Positions 1-12,100 of a DNA stretch of 43,175 nucleotides are shown here, piece by piece (within the stretch, counting starts at the first letter, position 1; every line of letters starts with the position of its first letter). Source of the DNA: Apostichopus parvimensis (lineage: Eukaryota > Echinodermata > Holothuroidea > Aspidochirotida > Stichopodidae); NCBI GenBank assembly GCA_000934455.1, contig KN884578.1:1-43175 (forward strand). The letters are read 5' to 3'. The notes beneath the pieces were generated by a model. It was given only the letters and a program-made list of their open reading frames with translations, made no database searches and was not told the DNA's origin. The position numbers and the translations under genes are program-made.

Positions 1-46
1 AGGGAGGGAGTAAGGGAGGGAGGGAGGGAGTCAGGGAGGGAGGGTT
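1..46. repeat. (GGGA)n G-rich simple repeat
   Basis: The window opens with runs of GGGA/GGGAG broken by short TAA and TCA interruptions. Many closely spaced GGG triplets on the plus strand could form a G-quadruplex. It lies inside the XRRA1-like gene, on its non-template strand side, left of the last visible exon. Confidence 0.85.
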
Positions 47-317
47 TGACTACTTTTATGCTGTCTTCTGTTACGGCACTAGTCTACCTATATAGCTTCT
101 TGCATTCTCAAGGTCACAAGATGAATAGTTCTATATTCTTTTTACTCCAAAGATTTTCTAAGTTAGGGCTGGACTTTTAAACCACAACATACAAACACAT
201 GTGCACATATCTGCAACTTTTACAGAATGATTTTCACCGTAATAACTTAATAAATCTTTGTCAATATCAATTTGTTAACATTTTACTTTTATGCAAAAAG
301 AAAAGTATGTAACTTAC

Positions 318-462
318 CAAAATGGAGCAAATTTTCTCCTGCATTGATGAAGACAACATTTTGAAAGAGCTCAAAATCTTCCTCTCTAGCATCTGTTAGA
401 TCCTGGGCTGCAATATTGACATTACAAAGGTCATCGGGGTCATCCACACAGCAGTGCTTTAG
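318..462 (-). CDS. XRRA1: XRRA1-like protein, coding exon 3 (gene continues off left edge)
   Basis: The third visible coding exon of an X-ray radiation resistance-associated protein 1 homologue covers about residues 91-138. It starts after a CTCACAG acceptor and ends before GTAAGT. It is 145 bases long, entering in phase 0 and leaving in phase 1. The peptide has LKHCCVDDPDDLC, then EEDFELFQNVVFINAGENLL, which matches the segment just before the leucine-rich repeats of vertebrate XRRA1 (family pattern ..LLKHHCV..PSDLC..., ..INASENLLPLE..). The LRR region and C-terminus must lie left of base 1. XRRA1 is a poorly characterised LRR protein named for its effect on X-ray sensitivity; its biochemical role is not established. 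Confidence 0.85.
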
Positions 463-604
463 CTGTGAGTAGGAGAGAGGAAAGGAAGAGGTGAAGTTGG
501 TGAACACACCTGATCAAACATCAAACCTTTAAATTGAGGATACAGTGTCTAATATGGGAGGGCGATGTCAGGAATGCAAGTAAAATGATACATACTTAAC
601 AATG

Positions 605-940
605 CAGGGTTTTCGTTAGTAGCCGGGACCCGGGTCAAATGACCCGCCTACTGCACGTACATGACCCGGCTACTTTGCGACGCTCAGTAAAAAAAAAAAA
701 AAATTACGAAAAAAAGAAAAATAGGACAGAAGAAAGGGGTGATTGGGAGGGGGCAATATCATTGACCAAACAGCTGTATATTGCACCATTTTGCATCTAG
801 ATACTTTTTAAATTGTAATTTTCCGGCCAAGGGGAGGGGGGTGCCGCCTCCCCTTAGACCCCTCCCCCATGTCCGCGAACAGACAGTCCCGCCTACTTTT
901 CAACTTGACCCACCTACTACATTTCTTAACAAAAACCCTG
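605..940. mobile_element. Non-autonomous DNA transposon (MITE), CAGGGTTTT ends
   Basis: The left end reads CAGGGTTTTCGTTAGTAG and the inverted right end reads CAGGGTTTTTGTTAAGAA. Similarity continues inward around a GGGTCAA core, giving imperfect terminal inverted repeats of roughly 45 bp. The flanks share ACAATG immediately outside both ends; extended to 8 bp the match is not clean, so the target-site length is uncertain. No transposase ORF is inside, only homopolymer A and G/C-rich stretches. The ends look hAT-like, but the superfamily is inferred. Confidence 0.7.
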
Positions 941-1180
941 ACAATGGACAAAATATTACAGTAGCTCGTCCATGTAATGGGATAGAGAGAGTGCAGCCAA
1001 CAAGCATAGACAGGGGAGTTAAAAGGTTACTCAATGTCCACTAGTGTTAACAGACGATGCAGTGTTTCATTCTTTAGGAATATATTCACTAATAGTTTTA
1101 TGTACATGTACAACACTCACAAGTGATAAATGTGCCAGGAATAGGAACATAGTGGGTTATGAACTTATGACCCTGAAGAG

Positions 1181-1217
1181 GGGAGGAGGAGGAGGAGGAG
1201 GAGGAGGAGGAGGAGGA
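1181..1217. repeat. (GGA)n microsatellite
   Basis: About twelve GGA triplets in a row form a pure purine tract on the plus strand, hence a pyrimidine tract in the XRRA1-like transcript. Poly-Gly and poly-Pro ORFs across it are artefacts of the repeat. Confidence 0.9.
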
Positions 1218-3056
1218 TGGTGGGGGTTTGCTAACATGGTACCAAAGTTTAGACTAATTAGACAAGTAAATGCAACAGCAGCGTGGAAACAGATAACAGA
1301 GAAGCACAGGAAAGATATGACGTGCCATTCTGTTTCACAGGGATGCTCAGAATTACACACTTCTATACATGTATTAAATATACATAGCTTTTATTACTAA
1401 TGCATGTTCTTACAATAACAAGGACAGTTAGTCGGTTAAAATAATCCACCGGATAGATAGATCGACTAACTGACCTATAAAGTTCCTGTATTTTCAGCAC
1501 TTGGAGAGGTAAAATTATACTACAGTACCTTCTAAAGATCAAAAGTTCACGTCTTTTGAGGGACCAATATTGATTGTACATCAGAATATTTCCTCCCTTC
1601 CTTTAATTACATACTGTAGCAAAAGGAGGGAATTTCCCTAATTCAAAAATTTTATTATTTTAGATCAAGTCAAATGGTTCAATTGGTTCAACAACAGGCA
1701 ACAAAAAAGGGGGGGGGAGGGCCAAACAAAAAAAAAACAAGAAGGAGGAAAAGGCTCATAAATTTTGTTTTTTAACGATCCTTGTCTTCAAACAGCCTTC
1801 ATTGTAATTGTTAAACAGGGCGATTATTAGGCTTGGCGGAGTCATAACATGACTCTGCATCAAACTTGTGACTCCTGTTTGGTAGTGTTAAACAACTCCT
1901 TGTACTTTTTAAGTTCATGAACCTCTTGACTTTACACTGCAAGATAATGTGGTGCCAAAATCCAAAAAGGAAGCTGAAATACACAGAAGTTTAGAAAAAG
2001 GGCAAACTTGTGTATATTTGAAGTATATACTGTAAGTTAAAGTATAGTGCATACTAGAATAGAGACAGGTAAGAGAGGAGAAAAAAAAAAAATCATTTTT
2101 CTTCACTATTTTGTTTCTTTCCTTTTGTTTTCTTAGGGTATTACTTTGGTTGGTACTCAACTCCTAAGTCAGCCCCCAAACCTACCAAACGTGACATCAT
2201 TTTGGTTATATTATACTGTGAAACTTGATTCTGTTGATACCTACAGTGAACTTACGCAAGCTATCTATTATTCTCTTAGTCTGAAGAGAGGAGTGTACAT
2301 TGTAAATGTATCACATTTATAGCTTTTAATAAATTCCACTTAATCCAACGATCTATGTCTGCATAAATGGATATACATTTCAGAACTTTACAAATTATTC
2401 AACAGATTTGCTATTTTTAAGGTTTTGTTATTATCACAAAACATTGCACAGGAAGAGGAAGAAACAACATTTGGTAGAAGAACGTTGTGCAACATTCTAC
2501 CCAATGGAGAAAACAATATCAATACTGTTAATAATTAATATACCTGTACATATCTTATTATGCACATTTATGACTTCCTATGCGAAGTGATTTTTACTGG
2601 TATGCACATCTTATATCTTTACGTCATAGCAGAACTTATTTTCTATCAAGTGGTCACAAGCCACTACACTATTTTGTCATTGACTATAAAAGTCAACAGA
2701 ATATTTAGTCATACCCCCAGCATCTTTGTTCTTGCTTGTAGGAGGCCACAAGTTTAATTAACCTAGCAATTTCCCAGAAATAACCACATCCAGTGGGTTT
2801 GTGGCAACTCTTGTTACAGTTTAAGTTTTACTTTGCATTCAAGATTAGATCACCATTCAAGAGAGAATAAGCTGTAAGGTCATTCAAAGGTAAAACGATA
2901 ATGAATCTAAGGAGGGTGAATATCCTAACAAAATGAAAGTCCACTGTGGTCGGAAAAGAAATGTGTACTTACATTGTTAAGAGCATTGTTAGGACTAGGG
3001 ATTATTTACACCTACAACAGACCTCATAATAAACTGATAATGAAAGAAGTAACTGT

Positions 3057-3156
3057 AAGGAAACTGTGGCCTCCTATAATGTCATATCAATTAACAAGGA
3101 AATTATGCCCTATAATGTCATACAATTAACAAGGAAACTGTGACCTATGATGTCAC
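3057..3156. repeat. 35-39 bp degenerate tandem repeat, about 2.5 copies
   Basis: Three consecutive segments start with AAGGAAAYTRTG and continue with CTATAATGTCAT, with AATTAAC at the unit joins. The third copy is incomplete and has ATGATGTCAC. Confidence 0.75.
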
Positions 3157-3228
3157 ATATATGTCACCGAGACGACGCTCAATGAAGCTGAACCAGGAGA
3201 GGAATGAAGCATATGTTCCTCACATAAT

Positions 3229-3375
3229 GCGTAAGTATGCATGGATTACGTAAGTGTGCATCGATTACGTAAGTATGCAAAACAAGGAGGCGGGTATAAA
3301 AGGTCACACCATACACACCACTGGGCGAGGGCAGCATTGACCTTTGCCCGACCTCGACCAAGCGGAAATTTCCCC
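3229..3375 (+). promoter_or_regulatory. Promoter-like island: two TTACGTAA sites, TATA box, kappaB-like site
   Basis: A 19-bp tandem repeat carries two perfect TTACGTAA palindromes (3246-3253 and 3265-3272), the core site of PAR-bZIP/NFIL3-type factors. A canonical TATAAAAG follows 22 bp later (3295-3302). About 60 bp downstream is GGAAATTTCC (3364-3373), a Rel/NF-kappaB-like palindrome. The stretch is more GC- and CpG-rich than its surroundings. It lies antisense within XRRA1 intron 2, and no downstream plus-strand gene was identified. Promoter function is inference from motif order only. Confidence 0.3.
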
Positions 3376-4952
3376 TTGGTTTCGCTAAGGAAATAACACA
3401 CATCGGCAACGATGACAACATACATACAATTAATTTATACGGATGCATGGTGAACTTGTCAAGTATCAAGTAGTATCAATATCTCTCAATTTAAATCAAA
3501 CCAGTTCAAATACTGATAAGAGGTTTCATCCAATGTAACCTCTGAGGACAATTTGGTAACTATGAATATACAGTAGGCTGTACAGTACACATATATATGC
3601 AAGCAAAGTATATAATCCATGAATGAGTTTTGTTTTCTTTCATCAATCTGTGCCTTTCCTTTACCCATTACCTGTAAAATCTATACTGTTTTAATTGGAC
3701 ACAGTCAATTTGATCTTCCAGCATATATGGCTTTTCAAGATTATTGGGTGAGTTTGACAGTCCTACCATGGTTAAATTACTTTAATTACCATTAAGATCT
3801 GCTACCTCCTTCCATATCCAGAGACTTATGTCGTGTTATTATTATGATCATGTACATAAAACAGTTACATTGCGGCCATGATGGAAATTCCTTAGCCGAG
3901 GCAATAACGTGATGTGATATTCCTTCTGAAAAGCTAATGTGAAACATATTTTACGACAGACTTAAAACTACTATGACGACACAGTTGTACACAGTATATA
4001 GATGAAATTATGAAGCTAATGACTAAATCGTTTTGTTTACATAAAAATTAAAGCCTGAGTCCCTTTAATATTTCATTTATGGAGGAAACAATCAAACGTT
4101 ATTATTGAAGGCATGCAGGGTTGGATTTTCTCCAAGATGCCTCAGCAGTCCAAGTCAGTATTAGTCACCGTGGCAACACCTGTATCATGTGGAACTGACT
4201 CAGTTGGATGACAAAGATGTGCTGTACATTAAGAGACTTTTAACTTTATAGGTATTCTCAAAATAAATGTGATTCACTGTCATTCCTGAATTAGTATTAT
4301 TTTTTTTTGGTTTTTTTTTTTGGTGATGCTTATCAAGTTGTAGAACTACAAGTAGGGAGGATACTTTGTATGATGACTCTTAAGATGCTATATATTACTG
4401 AACACTAAACAGCCAGTACAGCCTCTTAAGAAGTTGCATAGGCATGCTATAGTATAAATTTGCTTTACTTTGTGCTGTTGAGATACTTAATGGGGCCAGG
4501 GATAAGGGGCCATGAATGTTAACAAATTTGAGTAATTAATGAATTTGTTTCAAATCCTCAACATTTCCTCACCCCTACACTTTCTCACAACTAGTAGGCC
4601 ATATATGGTATTAATGATATGTACAGTATGTAAAACCATGACTGTTTGAGTTTTAAAAAAAAAAAAAAAATTACATTTACTTCATTATTGCAAACAAAAT
4701 GTTACTATAGTCAAATATAATGACCTAAATCGTTAATGTTTCTTCTTTAATTAAAAATCAAAGATAGGGAGAATCAATTGAAGTAGCTACCTGTTTGTAT
4801 GTGTCATCTTTAAGTTGGGTTATATTTTTGTTCTTCCTTTTCTGATATTAATGAAACCCTCCATAATAAATTTGATGAAAACATGTTTGCCATTCACACT
4901 GTGCTAAAGCATGGATAAATAAAACAATCTTCAATATAATTGATACTTACTT

Positions 4953-4978
4953 GAATAATAATAATAATAATAATAATA
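4953..4978. repeat. (AAT)n microsatellite
   Basis: About eight ATA/AAT triplets in an uninterrupted run inside XRRA1 intron 2. Confidence 0.9.
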
Positions 4979-7298
4979 TGTACACACATGAAGATAGTCA
5001 TCATGTTACTGTAACTATGAAACAAAACCAAAAAGAAAATGCAAAACATGTTACATCCATTCATAAGGATCCTGAGGAAACAATGGTTGCTTTGTTGTCT
5101 GCTACAGGTTAACCACAAAATGTGCAAAATGGTTTTCCCACTCCTTCTTTGTTTAGTATGCAGATTGTACAAATACCTCAAACCCCATCAAATTTCAACA
5201 ACATACATTGTGTAGGTTTCTATGAGTGACTATGTTACCCATGGTAATGAATCACTTAAGTCTCAATGTAAAATTACACCTGAATAATACTGTACATGGG
5301 AAGACAGAGAGGTTGCACAACACTGCATTGTTCTCAGACATGGGACCTTCCAATAACCCCGATCACCTGCTGGGTTTTCCAAAGAGATCTAGACAGTAAT
5401 TCTCTCCGCTTTCAAGCTCTCACAGCAGCGATGATGGTTCTGTTCAAGCAGACTGCACTGTTATAGCATATTAAGTGTTATCATCATCCAGGATGGAGAG
5501 ATAGTCACTACTGAAGGAACTTGGACAGTTTTTGTTTTGTTTTTCAAACCAATCAACCACTGAATTTCCTGTTGTGATAGGCAGTGATGTAGTTGACTAA
5601 CTCAATCACTTTTTTGTTGTTTAGGAAGCTCTTACTCCCATTGTCAACCACAGAGCAAACCCACCTCCTCTGAAAAAAGTTACACCATATTCACAATGTA
5701 ATTTATGTAACAATGCAATGTTGATGGCATTCTTTTATAGAAAACTTATGCCTTCAACAGCAAAGATTTGGGGAAACAAATCAGTAATTGTGCAAGAGAA
5801 AACACTGGTTTACACAATATTCAATACAATTTGCAAGGTAAAAATATATATAGATGTAGATATATACATATACATATAGGATAAGAAATTTCTGCCCAAA
5901 TTGTTGTATTTCTTCTAATCTGGGTAGAGTACAAGCAATATTGGCACGGGACGGTGTTTTTTGTTGTTGCAAATATCGGTACCCACCGGTACCAGGGTCT
6001 ATCGACGTAACATTTATGTTTACTTAGCACCTCAACATATTGTTTGCCGGAATCGAGTCATTACAACTTCCCCTTTCTCTATAAACTTGACCTTTCACCA
6101 CACCCTTTTATTATCCTTTTAACTTCATCATGCTAATCTCCATATTAGTATTAAAATTACAAAACCGTTCAGTATCCTCATTTTTAGAACATAACTTGCC
6201 ATTCAAAATACAGCCATTGGTATTAAACTCATATCCATAGCCACCTACTAGATATGGAGGTATTCAAACAGTTGGGCCACTGATGATGTATACACTTAAT
6301 CACATTGTACACATAATTACAGACACTCTCTATAGGTGTAACCTCATTCGTGCAAAGATAAACCAAACATATCACCTATCAATCACACCACTACTATATT
6401 ATTCACTACTTTGTTATTTCCTTTTCCCCTGATTCAACAATCATCCCCCACACACTCACTGCCTGGTAGCAACTTCAGCAGAGCATATTATCAAATGAAT
6501 AACTGTGTACTTATCTATACTCTGTACCACCACAACACTGCAGCATGTACACATTAATACCATCACCTTGATGAACAATACAGGAAACGGGTCTATGACG
6601 CGAATAGTTGGTGATGACTAAACATTTCTTGGAAGTAGGTATTGTCCTATCAACTGTGGGGGGAAAAACTCTGAATCTGAATTCTGCAATAAGCAAGGGC
6701 ATATGAGCATTATAACTGTGCATAGGGAGACAAAGCCACATGGAATGATCTGAACTTTGAAATGTAAAATTGATAATATCAGGGCAGGAACAAAAACATC
6801 AAATTATCAACTAGCGGAAATGAAAAACAGTCTATAGGCTACATGAATTTAACCTATTTTTGAACCAAACTTCATCTCAAGAATAGAAAAAAGTTGATAA
6901 ATTGCAGTTTTCTGCAAATGTCATACACGAGGGCTTACAGACAGTGTGGTATTAGCAGGATTCAATGGGGAGGGGGGGGGGGGGGGAGAGATGGTTCATT
7001 ATGAGAGGGGATTTGAAGATAGATAGACCAGATTATTTTATTACTAGTGGCATGGAAAGGAGATTTCTTTAGGATGCTTATCATCTAAGAATGCTTTTGA
7101 GAAAGCATTATGGTATATCATTATGTCCAGTGGCAGTTCAAGAACAGTTTGTAAGGTTCATTTTAGATTTCTATTTCTAAAGTAAACTTGCAATCTGACT
7201 TTTTCAGGTGTGAAAATGGTAAATAGTCTTTGGGACAAGGGGCAAATAATGGTACATTAGGTTTCACTATAATTTTCCCATTTATTTTTTCTTTTCTT

Positions 7299-7369
7299 CA
7301 GTTGTATCTATCAGGTCCAGTCCAGATTAATACAGTATTAATCTGGACTGGACCTGATAGATACAACTG
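7299..7369. repeat. Perfect 71-bp palindrome (35-bp arms, 1-bp centre)
   Basis: The left arm 7299-7333 begins CAGTTGTATCTATCAGG, and the right arm 7335-7369 is its exact reverse complement around a single A at 7334. No target-site duplication is visible outside the arms. It would fold into a near-loopless hairpin in DNA or intronic RNA. Confidence 0.95.
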
Positions 7370-8932
7370 GGTGTTTATACACCAAATGTTATCAAGAGAT
7401 GTACTGTATCTCACTGATTTGTACCACATGAGGTTAAACCAGAAAACAAAAACATTCAGTGGTTCCGATGCCCACACATATAGTATTCATAGTGAGGTAA
7501 GCCAAACTTGTTAATATTCTTGTGCACACCAAAATGGAGAGGGATTATATGCTGACTAACGTGGCAACATATAAACGCAGGTACCAGCAGTCAGTTATCA
7601 TGTTGACAAATTCTATTTAGTGACATAGTATGAAAACAGATACATGGATGAATACCAATGAGGTCAGATTTTATGATCTCATAAACATGTACATTTATAT
7701 ACTTACATTGTATTATCCAAGTACATGAATCAAGCTAATGATACAGATTCCAGAGATATCTGATTACGAATTTTATGTTCACTGAATAATATTCATGATG
7801 AATGCAAACATGAAAGAAACAACAGGCTTGATTGTATTTAACTTATTGTGACAAACTGAATATGCCAAGGATGAAAACCATGGAACAATCCGTCGAACCA
7901 TGCTAGCCGTAACATACACGTCGCAAACACGCGCCAGCACGATTGCAATGGTAACTGGGCCTGATGCTTTTTCTGTTGGTGCTTAATATCAGTACAGCAA
8001 GAACTGATAACACACAGAGCTTCGCAAATAATTTAATGCTACAACTTTCTTGGCTTTCAGAGATGTGTAGGTTTGGTGAAAAAGAACACTAGCTTTGAAC
8101 TAGTAAAAATCCTCTTCATGTGGATTATAGATAGCTTCATAGGCCAACCACTTTTTTTTTTTTTCAGAATCCCCAAACTGATGGATGATGATATCGATTT
8201 ATTGTTTTATCTTTTTTTGGGCATTTAGTTACCATGCGATCTGAATTTGATGTTACAAACAAGTAGTTGTACTTTGGATGACCTCCAAGACTAATTTTGC
8301 ATTGTCAGAACAGAACCACCATTTGATTTATGTATAGTACCCATATCAATGTCATGCCCCTGGTTGGATGCACTGAGGAATGACAGCTTAAATCTCAGCT
8401 TAAATCTTCTAACATCACCATAAAGGGGCTACTGTTGTACAGTTTGTATGTAATTCTACAGTTATACAACACTCTAGAAAATCCATCCCTAAACTTACCA
8501 GCCTAGGATATCTCTTATTCAAAACACACTGACAACTGACAAAGCTTAAAGCCTCAATAAGCATTCAACCTCGACAGTTCAGAGGGGGTTTTATTGTCGT
8601 TATACTACAACTACACAATCATGACGACCTTTTTTTTACCACAAAAACAAATCTGGAATTATGCTTTGTTACAGCATTTTATTAATGATCTTTAGATAGC
8701 ATTGAGAAAAGTATCAACATCCGCTCCAATATATTCAAAATTTTGCTTACACTCTATTCATCACATTCCAACAACAAACTCATCTAAAACATTAAGATTT
8801 AAAACTAATGAAATATAAATATATATATATATATACTTTGAATGCCTATTTTGCCTAAAATATACTGTCGAAAAACAGAAAAGGAAATGAAAGATTATTT
8901 TCATGATTGGAGTTGTTGTTTATTCTTCTTAC

Positions 8933-9105
8933 CAGAAAAAATCCATCAAGAAGACCTGGTGTTATCAAGTCGTCTGTTTCATCTTCAGGAGTTTCCTTCA
9001 GCCGTCTCTCTTGTTTTATCTGAGAGTAGGTCTTACTTTTCTTGGTCACTAAAACAGCTTTCAGTCTGTTATTCTGTTCAATGCGTTGAGCAACCAACCA
9101 TGCTC
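8933..9105 (-). CDS. XRRA1: XRRA1-like protein, coding exon 2
   Basis: This exon is 173 bases: two bases complete a split Gly codon, then 57 codons follow and it ends in phase 0. The acceptor is CTTTTAG and the donor GTAAGA. It encodes about residues 34-90, starting AWLVAQRIEQNNR and ending GLLDGFFL. The AWLVAQ motif matches the conserved HWLVVQ near the start of vertebrate XRRA1, and the DGFFL end joins in frame to the LKHCC start of exon 3, as in the family. The middle is Lys/Glu-rich and probably disordered. Confidence 0.85.
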
Positions 9106-12100
9106 CTAAAAGGAAGAGAGACAGAGATAGAGGGAGAGAAAAAAAATTGGTGAAAAATATTATAAAAACATTTATATATACTATATATGTTGAAAATTAT
9201 CAAGGAGCAGGACTATTATTTAGAGGTTGTTGTCTAATTGCTTGATATCTCTCCAAACAAAACTTAATTACCCTTTGAATATATGTTTGAGGTACTACTA
9301 TACACCTAGTATATTTGTGCTACTTTAACACTACTTATCAGACCTGGTTTTCCAGGATCACACAGTAATGCAGCACAGTCGTTCGGTAGTCAGACAGGGT
9401 TTCACAATTTCAGACACAAACTATTCTGCGCAAAGTACATCTACACTGTAACCTTGTTTAACAGACAGCTTTGCCCCAAGTCGGAAATTCAAAAATGATA
9501 TATAGAAGAAATAGGAAAGAAAGTATCCAGGTTGTCGAATGTAGAAATTCTTAAGTAAGGACTGAAGGACTCTTGCAAGTACTTGAAAGACTTGAAGATA
9601 TATCGGCAGAGCACAAAGAAACTATACATTATACATAATTACAGAACTTACAAGACCTACATTACGTTTTTTTTCTTTTATCATGTTTAAATAAAACAAG
9701 AGAAACTAAAACCAAATTTATTACAAGCAAAATAAACATTTCAATACATAAAATTGATTTTAGTGACAATATATTCCAAACATGCAATATACTGTATCTT
9801 TTAAAGTCGACTCTGAAAAATGTGGGTGTTCGCTGAGCTACAAGGCCATGCTAAGGGGAAAGTAGCAAACTTCTGTACAGTACTGTACATTGCAATAGAG
9901 ATACACACTATTTTGTACTGATATACAGCTAATCCTTAATAGGCAGAGTAAATGCAATTTAACTTTTGCTTGCCTGCGATAAAGTCTAATGTTGCTTTCA
10001 GACTGGATTACATTTTTAAACTTTAAAGGCTTATTGTTAAAATGAATCTCCTTGTCTAGTGTCCCTTGCTTACTACAGTAAAGTTCGATGCTATGCATTT
10101 CACTGAAGAGTGAAACAAGAAAAGAAGAAGCAAATAAACAGAAGAAAAAAGGAAAAATAATCCTCTTCAACCAACCAAAAGACGGTGTTTTCAAATGGAC
10201 AATGTTTGTTGACTGTTGTGTAATAATACATCTTTCACTATAGTTTCTACTTTTACAACAAAATTTTACATATTTATAAAAATAATCCTCAGAAACATTA
10301 TCTCCTATTTCTGAATGCAGAAACTGATCATAAACATCTGCAGATTTTATACTGTCCATAATTTATAGCTTTTTTATTTTATATATTTTGGAAACAAGAA
10401 TCATAATTAATCAATCTCAAAGCTATAAAATCTCAGATAAACCTAATAATCTCAAATAAGAAAAGTGTGAACATGAATTTATTCCACTGATAACCAAATT
10501 TGAATAATAAAGTCTTATTCCTGTTGTGTAGCCACAGTCTCTTTCTGTAGTCCTTTATAAATACATCTGTGAAGTTAACAACAGCTTTTAAATATATACT
10601 TTGTGAATATACTGTACACTGTACCTAAGCATCAATAAATCTCAATACTTGACCAATATTGCCCAGAGACAAAAATTTGTGTGTTTGTTTACTAATATGT
10701 TTGTAATTTCAAAATTCAGTTTTCTGTTAAATTTGCAATTAGCATTTAGCATCATAATTTGAAATTTCAAGTTTGAATTTTCAGTGTATGAATATTGACA
10801 AGTATTTTCTGCCATGAGTTAGTCATAATGAAGAAGCCTTTGATGGAAAGACTGTCATTTGTTCTTGATACATTAATGTTCTTTGTTTTAAACTTTGAGA
10901 TTTTGTATTTTGCTCTGAATATATGTTTTCAGAATCCAATTAAAAATAACTACATTTATTTTTACTATTTTGAAGGGTAATGAAAGAGGCCCATACAACT
11001 ATCACTTACTGATGAATAAATATGTTATTATTAATTCCATAAAAAGACTGTTAATATTACTTATTGATAATTTTTAACCATTTTAGGATTTTCTGGCTGT
11101 GGATCTTTGATTTTATAGATCATTGGCCAGGGGCATTTACAAAATTGTGGCCATTAGAATGAAGCATTGGATGTGCACTAAACAGACCACAAAAGTCACC
11201 GATGGACCATTCTTTTAATAATAGCCTAACTCAGACTAACGGCCAGTTGATTTGACAATGCAGAGGACTTCTTGGTGGGGGGGATGGATGATGGTAGGGG
11301 CCGCATCGGGCTTTGTAAATGTTTTAGTTCATTTTACATTGCAAAAGTTAACCACTATGTTAAAATTCAACTAATTTGCATTGCCTTTCCTAATAGATTT
11401 ACCTATAGTAAGTGCTCCATTCCTAACATTTGCCTCATATCGTAATGACAGCTTAGCATTCTAGAATTTAATTTTAGCATTTAAAATCAACCTACCAAAA
11501 TTATTTCAGGAAACTGCGCCTGCACAAGATGCATGGGTTCGAACTTGTGACATTTAAAACAAATGGAAATCTAACTTTTCCGAGGCCTATTTATTCTCAA
11601 AAGAGTTACAGGTTGGCTTTCTCAATACACATTTTATACACAAAACATAAAATAAAAAATTTGGAAAATTCTTCTCAGTAAGCCATATTTCTACAGGGAG
11701 AGTGACAGAAATTTAATGAGAAACTAAAATACTAACTTTCCTTTTGAAACATATCGACACAAAGTTAATAAATATATACTGTAAAACAAAAAGTTAACAA
11801 ATTAAAACGAGAACGCAAAGGATGTACTTACCAATTTAAACTGTGCTGTCATTGTGTCGTTCCTTGAAATTTCCATGATGAGGGGAAAAAATTTGATCAT
11901 TCACCTTCAACACTGCACTATATTAACTACAGGGGCAACTACCATGCTTTGACTTTATATACCACTTCTGAACAAAAAGCTTGGCTTTGTCAGTAACATC
12001 AAATGGTGGTCTTCTCACCAACATCCCAGCCCTATAAATATTGTCCACTACCTAATTAATTCTTTTGTCTCAGCATCCATACGATATAAGTACATGAAGA

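Larger units (their letters stand above)
463..8932 (-). other. XRRA1-like intron 2 (8.5 kb)
   Basis: This is non-coding sequence between coding exons 2 and 3 (phase 0). It contains a CAGGGTTTT-ended MITE (605-940), a (GGA)n tract (1181-1217), a 35-39 bp tandem repeat near 3057-3156, a promoter-like island (3229-3375), an (AAT)n microsatellite near 4953-4978, a G-run near 6968-6985, a perfect 71-bp palindrome (7299-7369) and an (AT)n tract near 8818-8835. I found no further convincing exon. Confidence 0.7.

Noticed and set aside
1044..1400. Poly-Gly / poly-Pro ORFs on both strands
   Set aside because: Produced by the (GGA)n microsatellite; there are no other coding features.
5781..6030. Overlapping minus-strand ORFs with Tyr/Ile repeats
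   Set aside because: Translated TA-rich microsatellite; no family resemblance or splice support.
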